This document shows, in pieces, positions 30,535-38,495 of a stretch of 64,000 nt of DNA; position 1 is the stretch's first letter, and each line of letters begins with the position of its first letter. The notes under the pieces are model-generated. The model searched no databases. It had not been told where the DNA came from and saw nothing but the letters and a program-made list of their open reading frames with translations. The position numbers were made by a program, and so were the translations under genes. This DNA comes from Fictibacillus barbaricus. GTDB lineage: Bacteria > Bacillota > Bacilli > Bacillales > Fictibacillaceae. The stretch covers positions 1,426,001 through 1,490,000 of the forward strand of contig NZ_BMCE01000001.1 of the NCBI RefSeq assembly GCF_014635025.1, given 5' to 3'.

Positions 30535-30563
30535 AGCATGCGGCAGCCGCCGCATGCTTTTTT
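30533..30563. terminator. Bidirectional terminator
   Basis: AGCATGCGG / CCGCATGCT with T tracts on the + side, between convergent genes. Confidence 0.85.
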
Positions 30564-30957
30564 AATAAGTTAGACACTGAGCGATAACCCAGCCGACTGA
30601 AACACTTAATAACAAAACTAAAAGTCCAACCGCTTTATTATCTGCATCAATTGCTTTAGATATACTTGAACGAATCGCTAAATGTTCAGCAACAAACAAA
30701 GCAACGATTTGAGCAATGATACCAACTGATCCCCATATCAGTAGATCAACTATGCTCAATGAATTCGCAATGGCAGATCCAATGACAAAAGCAAGACCGA
30801 ATAGTCTTCCACCAAGTGAAAGCGCAGCTGCAGAGTTCCCTTTGCTGATTAATTGAAGTTCTTTTGTTTTTGTTGTTAACTCAAAAATGATAAAGCCGAC
30901 AAATAATAATCCAAGGCCCGTAGCTGCATAAAGGGCAAAATTAAGAAATAATTCCAT
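30562..30957 (-). CDS. DUF350 family membrane protein (YjfL/UPF0719-like)
   Basis: 131 residues, four membrane segments: FALYAATGLGLLFVGFIIFE, AALSLGGRLFGLAFVIGSAI, LLIWGSVGIIAQIVALFVA and VGLLVLLLSVSVGWVIAQC. Two tandem two-helix repeats are typical of DUF350. Function unknown; in other bacteria it travels with GspS-like ligases and YgiB/YjfM proteins. Here it follows the lipoprotein gene by 19 bases on the same strand, so the two form an operon. Confidence 0.88.
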   Translation of the reverse strand: MELFLNFALYAATGLGLLFVGFIIFELTTKTKELQLISKGNSAAALSLGGRLFGLAFVIGSAIANSLSIVDLLIWGSVGIIAQIVALFVAEHLAIRSSISKAIDADNKAVGLLVLLLSVSVGWVIAQCLTY

Positions 30958-30976
30958 CTCGACAACTCCTCATGAT

Positions 30977-31300
30977 TTATCCACCAAATCCTTTGCTTCC
31001 ACCAAAACCAGATCCACCGCCTTTAAAACTTGAACTGTTTTTGTAGGACTTATAAGCTGAACTCTTTAACAAGCTGCTTTTTCCCTTGAAAAATGAGCCA
31101 CCAAAAAAATAATAACCAAAATAGCGAGAGTTTGTATCATCACATTCATATACTCCGTCATCTTCATCCCATTCCCAATCTTGGCACTCAGAATCAGTAG
31201 GTTCCGGCGGAAGTTCTTCCGCTTGATCATTACAGCCAGATAGCATCATGGCAACAGATGCAGAGGAAACCCCAGCGATTAGCTTCTTTGTTTTATTCAC
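30977..31300 (-). CDS. Small lipoprotein of the DUF350/ATP-grasp cluster
   Basis: 107 residues. Signal peptide with lipobox LSGC (Cys ~23), then an acidic segment (EELPPEPTDSECQDWEWDED), aromatic residues, and a Ser/Gly-rich low-complexity tail ending GGSGFGGSKGFGG. The Asp-Asp and CxDW pattern with the Gly/Ser tail resembles YgiB/YjfM-type proteins of gammaproteobacteria, found next to the same partners. Exported and anchored on the outer face of the membrane. Function unknown. Confidence 0.75.
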   Translation of the reverse strand: MNKTKKLIAGVSSASVAMMLSGCNDQAEELPPEPTDSECQDWEWDEDDGVYECDDTNSRYFGYYFFGGSFFKGKSSLLKSSAYKSYKNSSSFKGGGSGFGGSKGFGG

Positions 31301-31474
31301 GTCTTCACCTCATTCCAAGCCTAATTATAGTATGTATAATACTGCAGTTAAACCATTTATTTCTAGTACGTTAGAAAAAATAAAAAGGTTTCGTCTCATT
31401 TTGGATGTACAGACACACCCAAGCCCAGCTCCGCATAAAGATAAGGGAGTAGAGAATGTCTTGGAGGTGCTGTT

Positions 31475-32182
31475 ATGTCATTAGTAGGTGTGTTGGCCTA
31501 TTTCTTTAAAGAAGTCATGCTGTTTGTGTCATATGTTAAGAACAATGCCTTTCCCCAGCCCCTGTCTGAAAATGAAGAGAAGCAGTACTTAAAAGATATG
31601 GCAGACGGAGACGAACATGCAAGAGCCATGTTGATTGAGCATAACTTAAGACTTGTAGCGCATATCGTTAAGAAATTCGAAAATACTGGTGAAGATACCG
31701 AGGACTTAATATCAATCGGGACCATTGGATTGATCAAGGCGATCGAGAGCTATTCTAGAGGAAAAGGAACTAAACTTGCGACATATGCCGCGCGCTGTAT
31801 TGAGAATGAAATATTGATGCATCTTCGTGCATTAAAGAAAACGAAAAAAGATGTTTCCCTTCATGACCCCATCGGAACAGATAAAGAAGGAAATGAAATC
31901 ACGTTGATTGATGTGCTAAAAGCCGAAACAGAAGATGTCGTGGATGCGATCCAATTAAAGATGCAGAAAAAGAAGATCTATGATTACATCCACGTACTAG
32001 ATGACCGTGAAAAAGAAGTGATTGTAGGGCGCTTTGGCTTAGACCTTCAAAAGGAGAAAACACAACGAGAGATCGCTAAACAGCTGGGCATATCAAGAAG
32101 TTATGTTTCACGCATTGAAAAAAGAGCACTTATGAAGCTGTTTCATGAATTTTACAGAAGCCGGCAGCAGAGTGAGCGGTAG
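31475..32182 (+). CDS. sigK: RNA polymerase sporulation sigma factor SigK (pro-sigma-K)
   Basis: 235 residues, late mother-cell sigma factor. The N-terminal ~18 residues ([18 protein letters not shown]) form the hydrophobic pro-sequence ahead of [11 protein letters not shown], where SpoIVFB cleaves pro-sigma-K. Region 2 ([40 protein letters not shown]) and region 4 ([20 protein letters not shown]) are complete. The gene is continuous: no skin-type element splits it. SD GGAGGT before ATG. It is closed by its own terminator. Confidence 0.96.
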   Translation: MSLVGVLAYFFKEVMLFVSYVKNNAFPQPLSENEEKQYLKDMADGDEHARAMLIEHNLRLVAHIVKKFENTGEDTEDLISIGTIGLIKAIESYSRGKGTKLATYAARCIENEILMHLRALKKTKKDVSLHDPIGTDKEGNEITLIDVLKAETEDVVDAIQLKMQKKKIYDYIHVLDDREKEVIVGRFGLDLQKEKTQREIAKQLGISRSYVSRIEKRALMKLFHEFYRSRQQSER

Positions 32183-32195
32183 AAGTTTAAAGTTT

Positions 32196-32230
32196 AAGCC
32201 TCTTCTAGGTGACTTTGGAAGAGGTTTTTG
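32196..32230 (+). terminator. Terminator after sigK
   Basis: AAGCCTCTTC / GGAAGAGGTTTTT. Confidence 0.85.
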
Positions 32231-32285
32231 CTATAGATGCATTGAATTCTTTTTGAAAAAAACACGTACGAAATCAAAAAAATAA

Positions 32286-32360
32286 ATCACATAAAAAAAG
32301 TCTTTAATCATATAAAAATCTAATGTAATCAAGTAAAAATAGGGTATGATCACATAATTC
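32286..32360. repeat. Four-copy intergenic array with 21-bp period
   Basis: ATCA cores at 32286, 32307, 32328 and 32349, exactly 21 bases apart, each followed by CATAAAAA, TATAAAAA, AGTAAAAA or CATAATTC. The rest of each unit varies. It lies between sigK and the SASP gene, upstream of the latter. Confidence 0.75.
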
Positions 32361-32475
32361 TTGTCCTTCTGCGGTTTTTTGTCCACTCTATATAGGCCAC
32401 TTAAATGATTGGTAACAATTACAGTCTTTTTATTTTTTTTATCGGGCAAACTAAAATAAAAAAGGAGTTAAGAAC

Positions 32476-32757
32476 ATGGCAAGAAGAAAACGACAGCCGA
32501 TCGTTCCAGAAGCAAGAGAAGGACTCGATCGTTTAAAAGCAAAAGTTATGAGGGAAGCAGGGTATAAGGTGTCGGACCAATCTCCAGATGATGTTAAATA
32601 TGAAGTTGCCAAAGATATGGGTGTATCATTAGAAAAAGGCTATAACGGAAAAATCACTTCAGTTGATGCTGGAAAAGTAGGCGGTCAAATAGGTGGGAGA
32701 ATGGTAAAAGAATTGATCCAGCAGGCAAAAGCTAATCTTGGTAAACAGGTTCGTTAA
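32476..32757 (+). CDS. Alpha/beta-type small acid-soluble spore protein
   Basis: 93 residues. The alpha/beta SASP core is present: EVAKDMGVSLEKGYNGKI (first motif, containing the site cut by the Gpr protease) and SVDAGKVGGQIGGRMVKELI (second motif). A basic N-terminal extension (MARRKRQPIVPEAREG) is longer than in the main SspA/SspB proteins. Binds and protects spore DNA. SD AAAGGAG. A sigma-G promoter could not be fixed with confidence. Confidence 0.9.
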   Translation: MARRKRQPIVPEAREGLDRLKAKVMREAGYKVSDQSPDDVKYEVAKDMGVSLEKGYNGKITSVDAGKVGGQIGGRMVKELIQQAKANLGKQVR

Positions 32758-32830
32758 GAAAAAAAACACAAACGTGTTTAAATACACAAAACAGGGAATA
32801 GAATAGGTAAAAAAACCAGGAGGCGTTGAT

Positions 32831-32905
32831 ATGCAAGAAGCCGTATTGTATGGATCATTCGTTGTCATGCTAGCCTATTTTATTTATGCTGCAATAGCTG
32901 AATAG
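32831..32905 (+). CDS. 24-residue hydrophobic small protein
   Basis: MQEAVLYGSFVVMLAYFIYA plus AIAE. SD AGGAGG ends seven bases before the ATG. The peptide is one membrane-spanning helix between two acidic ends. It lies 74 bases after the SASP stop with no terminator between, and a strong terminator follows, so it is probably co-transcribed with the SASP gene in the forespore. No family recognised. Confidence 0.6.
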   Translation: MQEAVLYGSFVVMLAYFIYAAIAE

Positions 32906-32916
32906 TACTCACGTAC

Positions 32917-32944
32917 AAACTCTCCAAGCAGGAGAGTTTTTTAA
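32917..32944 (+). terminator. Terminator after the 24-residue ORF
   Basis: AACTCTCC / GGAGAGTTTTTT. Confidence 0.9.
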
Positions 32945-33047
32945 TGGAAAATAAATTACATAAAAATAAACTTCATAGTCGATTTTTGCGTGAATATTTT
33001 TTATAATAAGAAAAGAATGGAAATATGTACATAATAGGGGGAGAAAT

Positions 33048-34829
33048 ATGCTATTACAAGATTTAAGGCAAACATGGGAACTTGATTCCGTTTTTCCTGG
33101 CGGAAGCGAGTCCAAAGAGTTGTTGGCAGAGATTAAATGGGCGGAAGAGGAAGTTAAGGTCTTGGCTAAGAAAGCAGAACAATTTACTTTTTCTAATGAA
33201 AATTTCTTAAACCTTATTGGAGAACTTCAGAATTTTTCTGAGAGATTATCTACTGCCGGTTCTTTTGTAGGCTGTTTGATCGCACAAGATGTTAAAGACA
33301 AGAAAGCGATGGCACTTCGCGGAAGATTGGAATCTGTTTATGCAGCATTTTCTAATGTTGGTTCTTTAATCGATCAACAACTCATGGAAATTTCAGAAGA
33401 TACTTGGAACGAACTCATCAGTCTTCCTGAGTATCAGCACATTTCGTTCTCCTTAAACGAAAGAAGAACGAATGCAAAAGAGAAGCTTGGCATCTCAGAG
33501 GAATCTTTAATAAATGATCTAGCTGTTGATGGATACCATGCATGGTCTACTCTCTATGATCTTGTTGTAGGAAGAATCAATATTAAAGTAGAAATCGATG
33601 GCAAAGAAGAAGAACTATCAGTTGGCCAGGCAGAAAACAAGTTCTCAAATCCTGATCGTCAAATAAGAAAAGATACGTTCAAAAAGTTTGTGGAAGCATG
33701 GGATCACGAGGGAGAGTTTTGTGCGGCTTCTCTTAATCACATCGCAGGCTTTAGGAATGAAATCTATAAGCATAGAGGTTGGAAAGAAACCCTGAAAGAG
33801 CCACTTGCGATTAACCGAATGAAGGAAGAGACACTTACAGCAATGTGGGATGCAATCTCTTCTCAAAAAGATATTTTCGTTAAATATCTTGATCGAAAAG
33901 CGAAACTTTTAGGTCTAGAAAAATTAAGCTGGTTTGATGTAGATGCTCCGCTATCTTCAGCAAACAGCAAGATGAGCTACGATGAGTCAGCTCAATTCAT
34001 CGTTGAACAGTTCCGTACACTAGCGCCTAAGATGGCTGAGTTCTCTGAAAAGGCCTTTTTGGATGGATGGATTGAAGCAGAAGATCGTTCCGGTAAGCGA
34101 CCAGGCGGATTCTGTACGGGGTTTCCTACTAAAAAAGAAACACGCATCTTTATGACGTTCTCTGGAACACCAAGTAACGTATCAACCCTTGCCCATGAGT
34201 TAGGTCATGCGTTCCATTCGGATGTATTAAAAGAAATGCCATATTATGCAACGAATTACGCCATGAACGTGGCCGAAACAGCTTCAACATTCGCTGAAAT
34301 GATCGTTGCCGATGCAGCAGTATCAAATGCAAAAACAAAAGAAGAAAAGATTGCGCTGCTAGAAGATAAAGCACAAAGATCTGTAGCGTTCTTTATGAAC
34401 ATCCATGCTCGCTTCTTATTTGAAACAAGAATGTATGAAGAAAGAAAAACAGGCCAATTATCCGTAGAACGGTTATGCGAATTGATGGAAGAAGCACAAA
34501 AAGAGGCATTCAACGGTGCTCTTGATGAATATCACCCATATTTCTGGGCGTCTAAACTCCATTTCTATATTACAGATGTTCCGTTTTATAACTTCCCATA
34601 CACATTCGGATACTTATTCTCAGCAGGTATCTATGCAAAAGCAAAAGAAGAAGGCCCTTCCTTTGAAGAAAAATATATTGCACTTCTTCAAGACACAGGA
34701 AAGATGGAAGTAGAAGAGCTTGCGCAAAAGCATTTAGGTATTGATATTACAAAACAGGATTTCTGGCTAAAAGGCATTGAATTAGCTGCAGCCGACGTAG
34801 AAGAATTCTTAGAGCTTACTGAAGAATAG
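33048..34829 (+). CDS. pepF: M3 family oligoendopeptidase (PepF-type)
   Basis: 593 residues. Long N-terminal helical region, then the zinc site LAHELGHAFHSDVL (HExxH-type, here HELGH at ~residue 384) with the downstream glutamate in NVAETASTFAEMI. Cytoplasmic metallopeptidase cutting short peptides. Length and N-terminus fit the pepF/M3 clade, nearer to B. subtilis YusX than to YjbG as far as I can judge. Single gene with its own SD (GGGGGAG) and terminator. Confidence 0.93.
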   Translation: MLLQDLRQTWELDSVFPGGSESKELLAEIKWAEEEVKVLAKKAEQFTFSNENFLNLIGELQNFSERLSTAGSFVGCLIAQDVKDKKAMALRGRLESVYAAFSNVGSLIDQQLMEISEDTWNELISLPEYQHISFSLNERRTNAKEKLGISEESLINDLAVDGYHAWSTLYDLVVGRINIKVEIDGKEEELSVGQAENKFSNPDRQIRKDTFKKFVEAWDHEGEFCAASLNHIAGFRNEIYKHRGWKETLKEPLAINRMKEETLTAMWDAISSQKDIFVKYLDRKAKLLGLEKLSWFDVDAPLSSANSKMSYDESAQFIVEQFRTLAPKMAEFSEKAFLDGWIEAEDRSGKRPGGFCTGFPTKKETRIFMTFSGTPSNVSTLAHELGHAFHSDVLKEMPYYATNYAMNVAETASTFAEMIVADAAVSNAKTKEEKIALLEDKAQRSVAFFMNIHARFLFETRMYEERKTGQLSVERLCELMEEAQKEAFNGALDEYHPYFWASKLHFYITDVPFYNFPYTFGYLFSAGIYAKAKEEGPSFEEKYIALLQDTGKMEVEELAQKHLGIDITKQDFWLKGIELAAADVEEFLELTEE

Positions 34830-34831
34830 AA

Positions 34832-34862
34832 AAAAGAAACCGCAGTGATGCGGTTTCTTTTA
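34832..34862. terminator. Bidirectional terminator between pepF and pssA
   Basis: AAAGAAACCGCA / TGCGGTTTCTTTT between convergent genes. Confidence 0.9.
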
Positions 34863-34878
34863 CTTTTTATAAAGTCAT

Positions 34879-35424
34879 TTATCTCTTTTCAATAGAAATG
34901 GTACTGATCATTAAAACGGATAGAACGATGGAGAGGAACATGTAAAAGAATCCTGGTACCAAGTTAACGGTGAGATATCCTGTAGCCAGTAAACATCCGG
35001 CTACCGTAATAGGGACCCCTACGAATGATCCAGTAAACTCCGTAATATTAAACCGTGCAAGGCGGATCGCTCCACAAACAATAAAGATAATCGTAAAGAT
35101 CATACCTGGAACACCGAACTGATGAAGTACAACCTGATAAATTAAAAATGCGGGTGCAATACCAAACGATATTAGATCACAAAGTGAATCCAACTGTTTT
35201 CCAAACTCCGATTCAATATTTAGCTTTCTTGCAACCATTCCATCAAAGCGGTCAAAAAGACCTGCCAAAAAGATTAAGATAAATCCCGTTTTCAAATCTT
35301 CATTAATCATGAATAACAAAGCCAACGCACCTAGTGATAGATTGATCAATGTTAAGAAGTTAGCTGTTTGGCCTTTCACTTTCTTAAACGTTGAATCAAT
35401 GCGCTCTCTTTCGAGCATGAACAT
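34879..35424 (-). CDS. pssA: CDP-diacylglycerol--serine O-phosphatidyltransferase
   Basis: 181 residues, about five membrane segments. FDRFDGMVARKLNIESEFGKQLDSLCD is the CDP-alcohol phosphotransferase signature (D-G-x2-A-R-x8-G-x3-D-x3-D; cited in two parts, FDRFDGMVARKL and SEFGKQLDSLCD). Makes phosphatidylserine, precursor of phosphatidylethanolamine. Start ATG at 35424 follows GAGGAG by seven bases; upstream residues in the same frame lack an SD. Monocistronic here; no psd gene is adjacent. Confidence 0.93.
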   Translation of the reverse strand: MFMLERERIDSTFKKVKGQTANFLTLINLSLGALALLFMINEDLKTGFILIFLAGLFDRFDGMVARKLNIESEFGKQLDSLCDLISFGIAPAFLIYQVVLHQFGVPGMIFTIIFIVCGAIRLARFNITEFTGSFVGVPITVAGCLLATGYLTVNLVPGFFYMFLSIVLSVLMISTISIEKR

Positions 35425-35595
35425 ACAATCACTCCTCAAATGGTAACCAACTGGAACTATGGTGATCAAATTTAAGCGGAGGATGATACGTTATTCCTGC
35501 TGCTAAATTCGGGCAACAATGGTTCGTTGCTTAAAATTATATACCTATTTTATTTATTATATGTCAAAGAGAAAGTGATTAAAAGTGGATAATGG

Positions 35596-35949
35596 TCATC
35601 CTCTATTTGACTTATTATTCTCTTCAAGATCATTAAAAACGGTTTTTTCTGATAAAGGAACACCAGTCCGATAGGCTGCTCTAGAAATCATATGACCTGC
35701 CACAGGTGCTGTCATAAGCACGAAGAGAATACCAAGAATTAATTTTCCGCTAAACAATTGCATTTCAGATAATACATAGATAAAGGAACCTATTAGTATG
35801 CCAGATACACCTAAAGTAGAGGCTTTACTGGCAGCGTGAAGTCTAGAATAGACATCCGGGAATCGGAGAACACCAAGGGTTCCTGAGAAAATAAAAAAGG
35901 TGCCGATGATAAGGAAAAAGCTAATCACGATCTTGATCAATGATAACAC
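35596..35949 (-). CDS. mrpG: Na+/H+ antiporter subunit MrpG
   Basis: 117 residues, three membrane segments; SGTLGVLRFPDVYSRLHAASKA is the MnhG signature. Last gene of the leftward Mrp operon, overlapping mrpF by about 29 bases. GTG start. Part of the hetero-oligomeric Na+(Li+)/H+ antiporter used for pH and salt homeostasis. A short charged C-terminus (NDLEENNKSNRG) ends the protein. Confidence 0.94.
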   Translation of the reverse strand: MLSLIKIVISFFLIIGTFFIFSGTLGVLRFPDVYSRLHAASKASTLGVSGILIGSFIYVLSEMQLFSGKLILGILFVLMTAPVAGHMISRAAYRTGVPLSEKTVFNDLEENNKSNRG

Positions 35950-36211
35950 CCTTTTCTAAGAATTTTGCAACAGAAACGGTTGCAATGAAAGTCAATATTC
36001 CTATCAGCAAAATAATATCATTCAGTTGAACCGTATCTAAAATAATTGCCATTAAACCAGTGATCGCTATTAAGTTAACACCGATTGTATCTAGAGCAAC
36101 AACACGATCTGGATTGGACGGACCAACGACAGCTCGATATAAAAGAAGCAGAATCGAGATGGTTGTTATGAACAAACAAAGATGGACAACAATAGAGAAC
36201 CAATCTGTCAT
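35921..36211 (-). CDS. mrpF: Na+/H+ antiporter subunit MrpF
   Basis: 96 residues, three membrane segments. VGPSNPDRVVALDTIGVNL is the MnhF motif. Its ATG overlaps the mrpE stop by four bases. Small membrane subunit of the Mrp complex; in B. subtilis MrpF is also associated with bile salt/cholate efflux. No unusual features. Confidence 0.94.
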   Translation of the reverse strand: MTDWFSIVVHLCLFITTISILLLLYRAVVGPSNPDRVVALDTIGVNLIAITGLMAIILDTVQLNDIILLIGILTFIATVSVAKFLEKGVIIDQDRD

Positions 36212-36684
36212 CGAGTTACCTCCCTTATTGCTTTTTCAAAAGAATCTTTGATGCCGACAATGGTTTTGTTTACATCAGGAAGATCGATTGCGTGAATATA
36301 AATAAAACGTTGGTCTCTGGAAACATCGACTGATAATGTTCCAGGTGTAAGAGTGATTAAATTAGCGAGTAAAGTAATTTCCCAATTCTTTTTAACATCA
36401 ATCGGAAGAGCGATTATCCCAGGCTGAAAATCAAGACGAGGCTTGTACACCCACTTTAGGACTTCTATGTTAGCTAGAATAAGCTCTTTAATGAATAGGA
36501 AGATTAAGTAAAGAATTGATTTCACTTGTTTGAAATAGAATGAATCAGGAATAAATCGGTTAAGCAAGAACAGAAGTGCTGCCCCAATCACAAATCCAAC
36601 CAAAAAACTTGCGAAAGAGTAGCTCTCAGATAAGAACATCCAAATAATGCCGATCAGCAAATTTAAAATAAGTTGAAAAGTCAT
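36208..36684 (-). CDS. mrpE: Na+/H+ antiporter subunit MrpE
   Basis: 158 residues. N-terminal membrane segments and a soluble domain containing LANLITLTPGTLSVDVS, the MnhE signature, and YIHAIDLPD. Starts four bases after mrpD. Needed for full activity of the Mrp complex in bacilli. All conserved segments appear intact. Confidence 0.94.
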   Translation of the reverse strand: MTFQLILNLLIGIIWMFLSESYSFASFLVGFVIGAALLFLLNRFIPDSFYFKQVKSILYLIFLFIKELILANIEVLKWVYKPRLDFQPGIIALPIDVKKNWEITLLANLITLTPGTLSVDVSRDQRFIYIHAIDLPDVNKTIVGIKDSFEKAIREVTR

Positions 36685-36688
36685 GGGA

Positions 36689-38164
36689 TTACTCCTTTAA
36701 TACATAATCTATATAGATTTCCGGGTCGATCAAGCTATCTGCTGTAGATTGGATGTATGGATAGAACCATTCAGCACCGACACCTAGGATGATTGTGATC
36801 GCTATCAATACAGCAGAAGCTGCCAATCCAGAGCGCCTTACTTTCTCCTTTGGTTCTTCTTTTAACTCACCCCAGAAAGCACCGATGAAGATACGGATTA
36901 CGGAAAATAAGATTAACAAACTTGATAACAAGCCAACACCTGCTGCCCAGTAATGTTCCTCGTCCATGGCACCTCTTAAGAGAAGATACTTACCTATAAA
37001 CCCGCTAAAGGGTGGTATTCCAGCTAGCACGAGTGAAGCAATAAAAAACATCCAGCCCATTAAAGGTGCGGTTTTGATGTATCCACCCATCTTATTTAGA
37101 TCAGATGTTCCTGAATGCCATACGAGTAGGCCGGCAAGGAAAAACAACGCTGCCTTTATCGCCATATCATGCACAAGGTAATAGATCGTTCCAGCAAGCG
37201 ACTCCGCTGAAAATGTCCCGATCCCAAGAACCATAAATCCTATAGCAGGCATGATGTTATAAGCGATGATCAATTTAACATTTGATGTAGAAAGTGCTCC
37301 GATCACGCCAATCAGCATGGTAATCGTCGCAACCCAGATGAAAAAGGTGTGAGTCAACTCAAGTTTGTGTGAGAAGATGAGTGTGTACACCCTAAGCATG
37401 GAATAGACACCTACTTTTGTCAGAAGCGCTCCGAATAGTGCGGACACGACTGGCGCAGGAACGATGTACGATTTTGGAAGCCAAAAGTACAAAGGAAACA
37501 ATGCACCTTTAGTTGCAAAAACAATAAACAAAAGTATCGCAATAGCTGTTAAGATCCCTCGCTGCTCGACTTCTGCAACCCGTTCGCCAAGCTGTGCCAT
37601 ATTAACCGTTCCTGTTACTGAGTATAGAAAAGCTACTGTAGTAACAAAAAGGATCGAAGAAAATAAGTTTAATAAGATATACTTAACAGATTCCCTAAAC
37701 TGGTGTTTTGATCCGCCGATAATGATTAAACCATATGAGGCCATTAGAAGTACTTCAAAAAAGACAAATAAGTTAAATAGATCCCCTGTTAAGAAAGCCC
37801 CGCTCACACCTGCGATCAACAAAAAGAACAACGGATAAAAGTAATGCTGTGTCATATTGCTGGTAACGGATGAGGCTGCAAAAATAACAGCGCTTATCGC
37901 AATGACATTTACAGCGAGAATCATGATGACAGATAACTGATCGGCCACTAGGATTATCCCATATGGGGCTTTCCAGGCTCCTGTTTCTAAAATGAGAGGA
38001 CCGTTTGCAAAAACATAGTAACTAAGGAAGATAGCGACTCCTAAGTTTAGAAACACAGTAAAAAGTGATAGATTTAACGTCAGCTTTTGTTTCTTATTAA
38101 AGAACACAAGCAAAGCTCCGAAAAATAAAGGTATGAATATTGGCAAAAAAACTAAATTACTCAT
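36689..38164 (-). CDS. mrpD: Na+/H+ antiporter subunit MrpD
   Basis: 491 residues, about fourteen membrane segments, homologous to complex I antiporter-like subunits NuoM/N. FEVLLMASYGLIIIGG carries the essential Glu of TM5, and GALFPLYFWLPKSYIVAP-type segment (here ...LPKSYIVPAPV) carries the TM7 Lys region. Overlaps mrpC by eight bases. Core ion-translocating subunit of the antiporter. Confidence 0.95.
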   Translation of the reverse strand: MSNLVFLPIFIPLFFGALLVFFNKKQKLTLNLSLFTVFLNLGVAIFLSYYVFANGPLILETGAWKAPYGIILVADQLSVIMILAVNVIAISAVIFAASSVTSNMTQHYFYPLFFLLIAGVSGAFLTGDLFNLFVFFEVLLMASYGLIIIGGSKHQFRESVKYILLNLFSSILFVTTVAFLYSVTGTVNMAQLGERVAEVEQRGILTAIAILLFIVFATKGALFPLYFWLPKSYIVPAPVVSALFGALLTKVGVYSMLRVYTLIFSHKLELTHTFFIWVATITMLIGVIGALSTSNVKLIIAYNIMPAIGFMVLGIGTFSAESLAGTIYYLVHDMAIKAALFFLAGLLVWHSGTSDLNKMGGYIKTAPLMGWMFFIASLVLAGIPPFSGFIGKYLLLRGAMDEEHYWAAGVGLLSSLLILFSVIRIFIGAFWGELKEEPKEKVRRSGLAASAVLIAITIILGVGAEWFYPYIQSTADSLIDPEIYIDYVLKE

Positions 38165-38495
38165 CGTCCGTTCCCCTTAGCTGATCCATCATATCCGTCT
38201 TATTGCTTTGATAGGTACGGTAAGCCAGTACAAGTAAAAAGCTCGTAACCCCAAAACTTATAACAATAGATGTCAGTATTAGCGCTTGAGGAAGAGGGTC
38301 TGTATAGATTTTGATCCCCTTTTCCAATATAGGCGGTGCACCACGGTTCAGTTTTCCCATCGTTAAGATGAACAGGTGAGCTCCATGGGATAATAGCGCT
38401 GTCCCTAGTACAATTTTTAAAAGTTGTTTTTGAAGTAAAAGATAAACACCGGCTGCAAATAAAGTTCCGGCTAGTATAGACATAACAATTTCCAT
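38157..38495 (-). CDS. mrpC: Na+/H+ antiporter subunit MrpC
   Basis: 112 residues, three membrane segments, NuoK-like: LLKIVLGTALLSHGAHLFIL and LPQALILTSIVISFGVTSFLLV. Its ATG overlaps the mrpA stop (TAATG), where one would expect mrpB to lie. The SD AAGGAG is 13 bases away, rather far, so translation may rely on coupling to mrpA. Confidence 0.95.
   Translation of the reverse strand: MEIVMSILAGTLFAAGVYLLLQKQLLKIVLGTALLSHGAHLFILTMGKLNRGAPPILEKGIKIYTDPLPQALILTSIVISFGVTSFLLVLAYRTYQSNKTDMMDQLRGTDDE

Noticed and set aside
32286-32360. CRISPR-like array
   Set aside because: The period is 21 bases with short degenerate cores and no spacers of repeat-spacer length; no cas genes.
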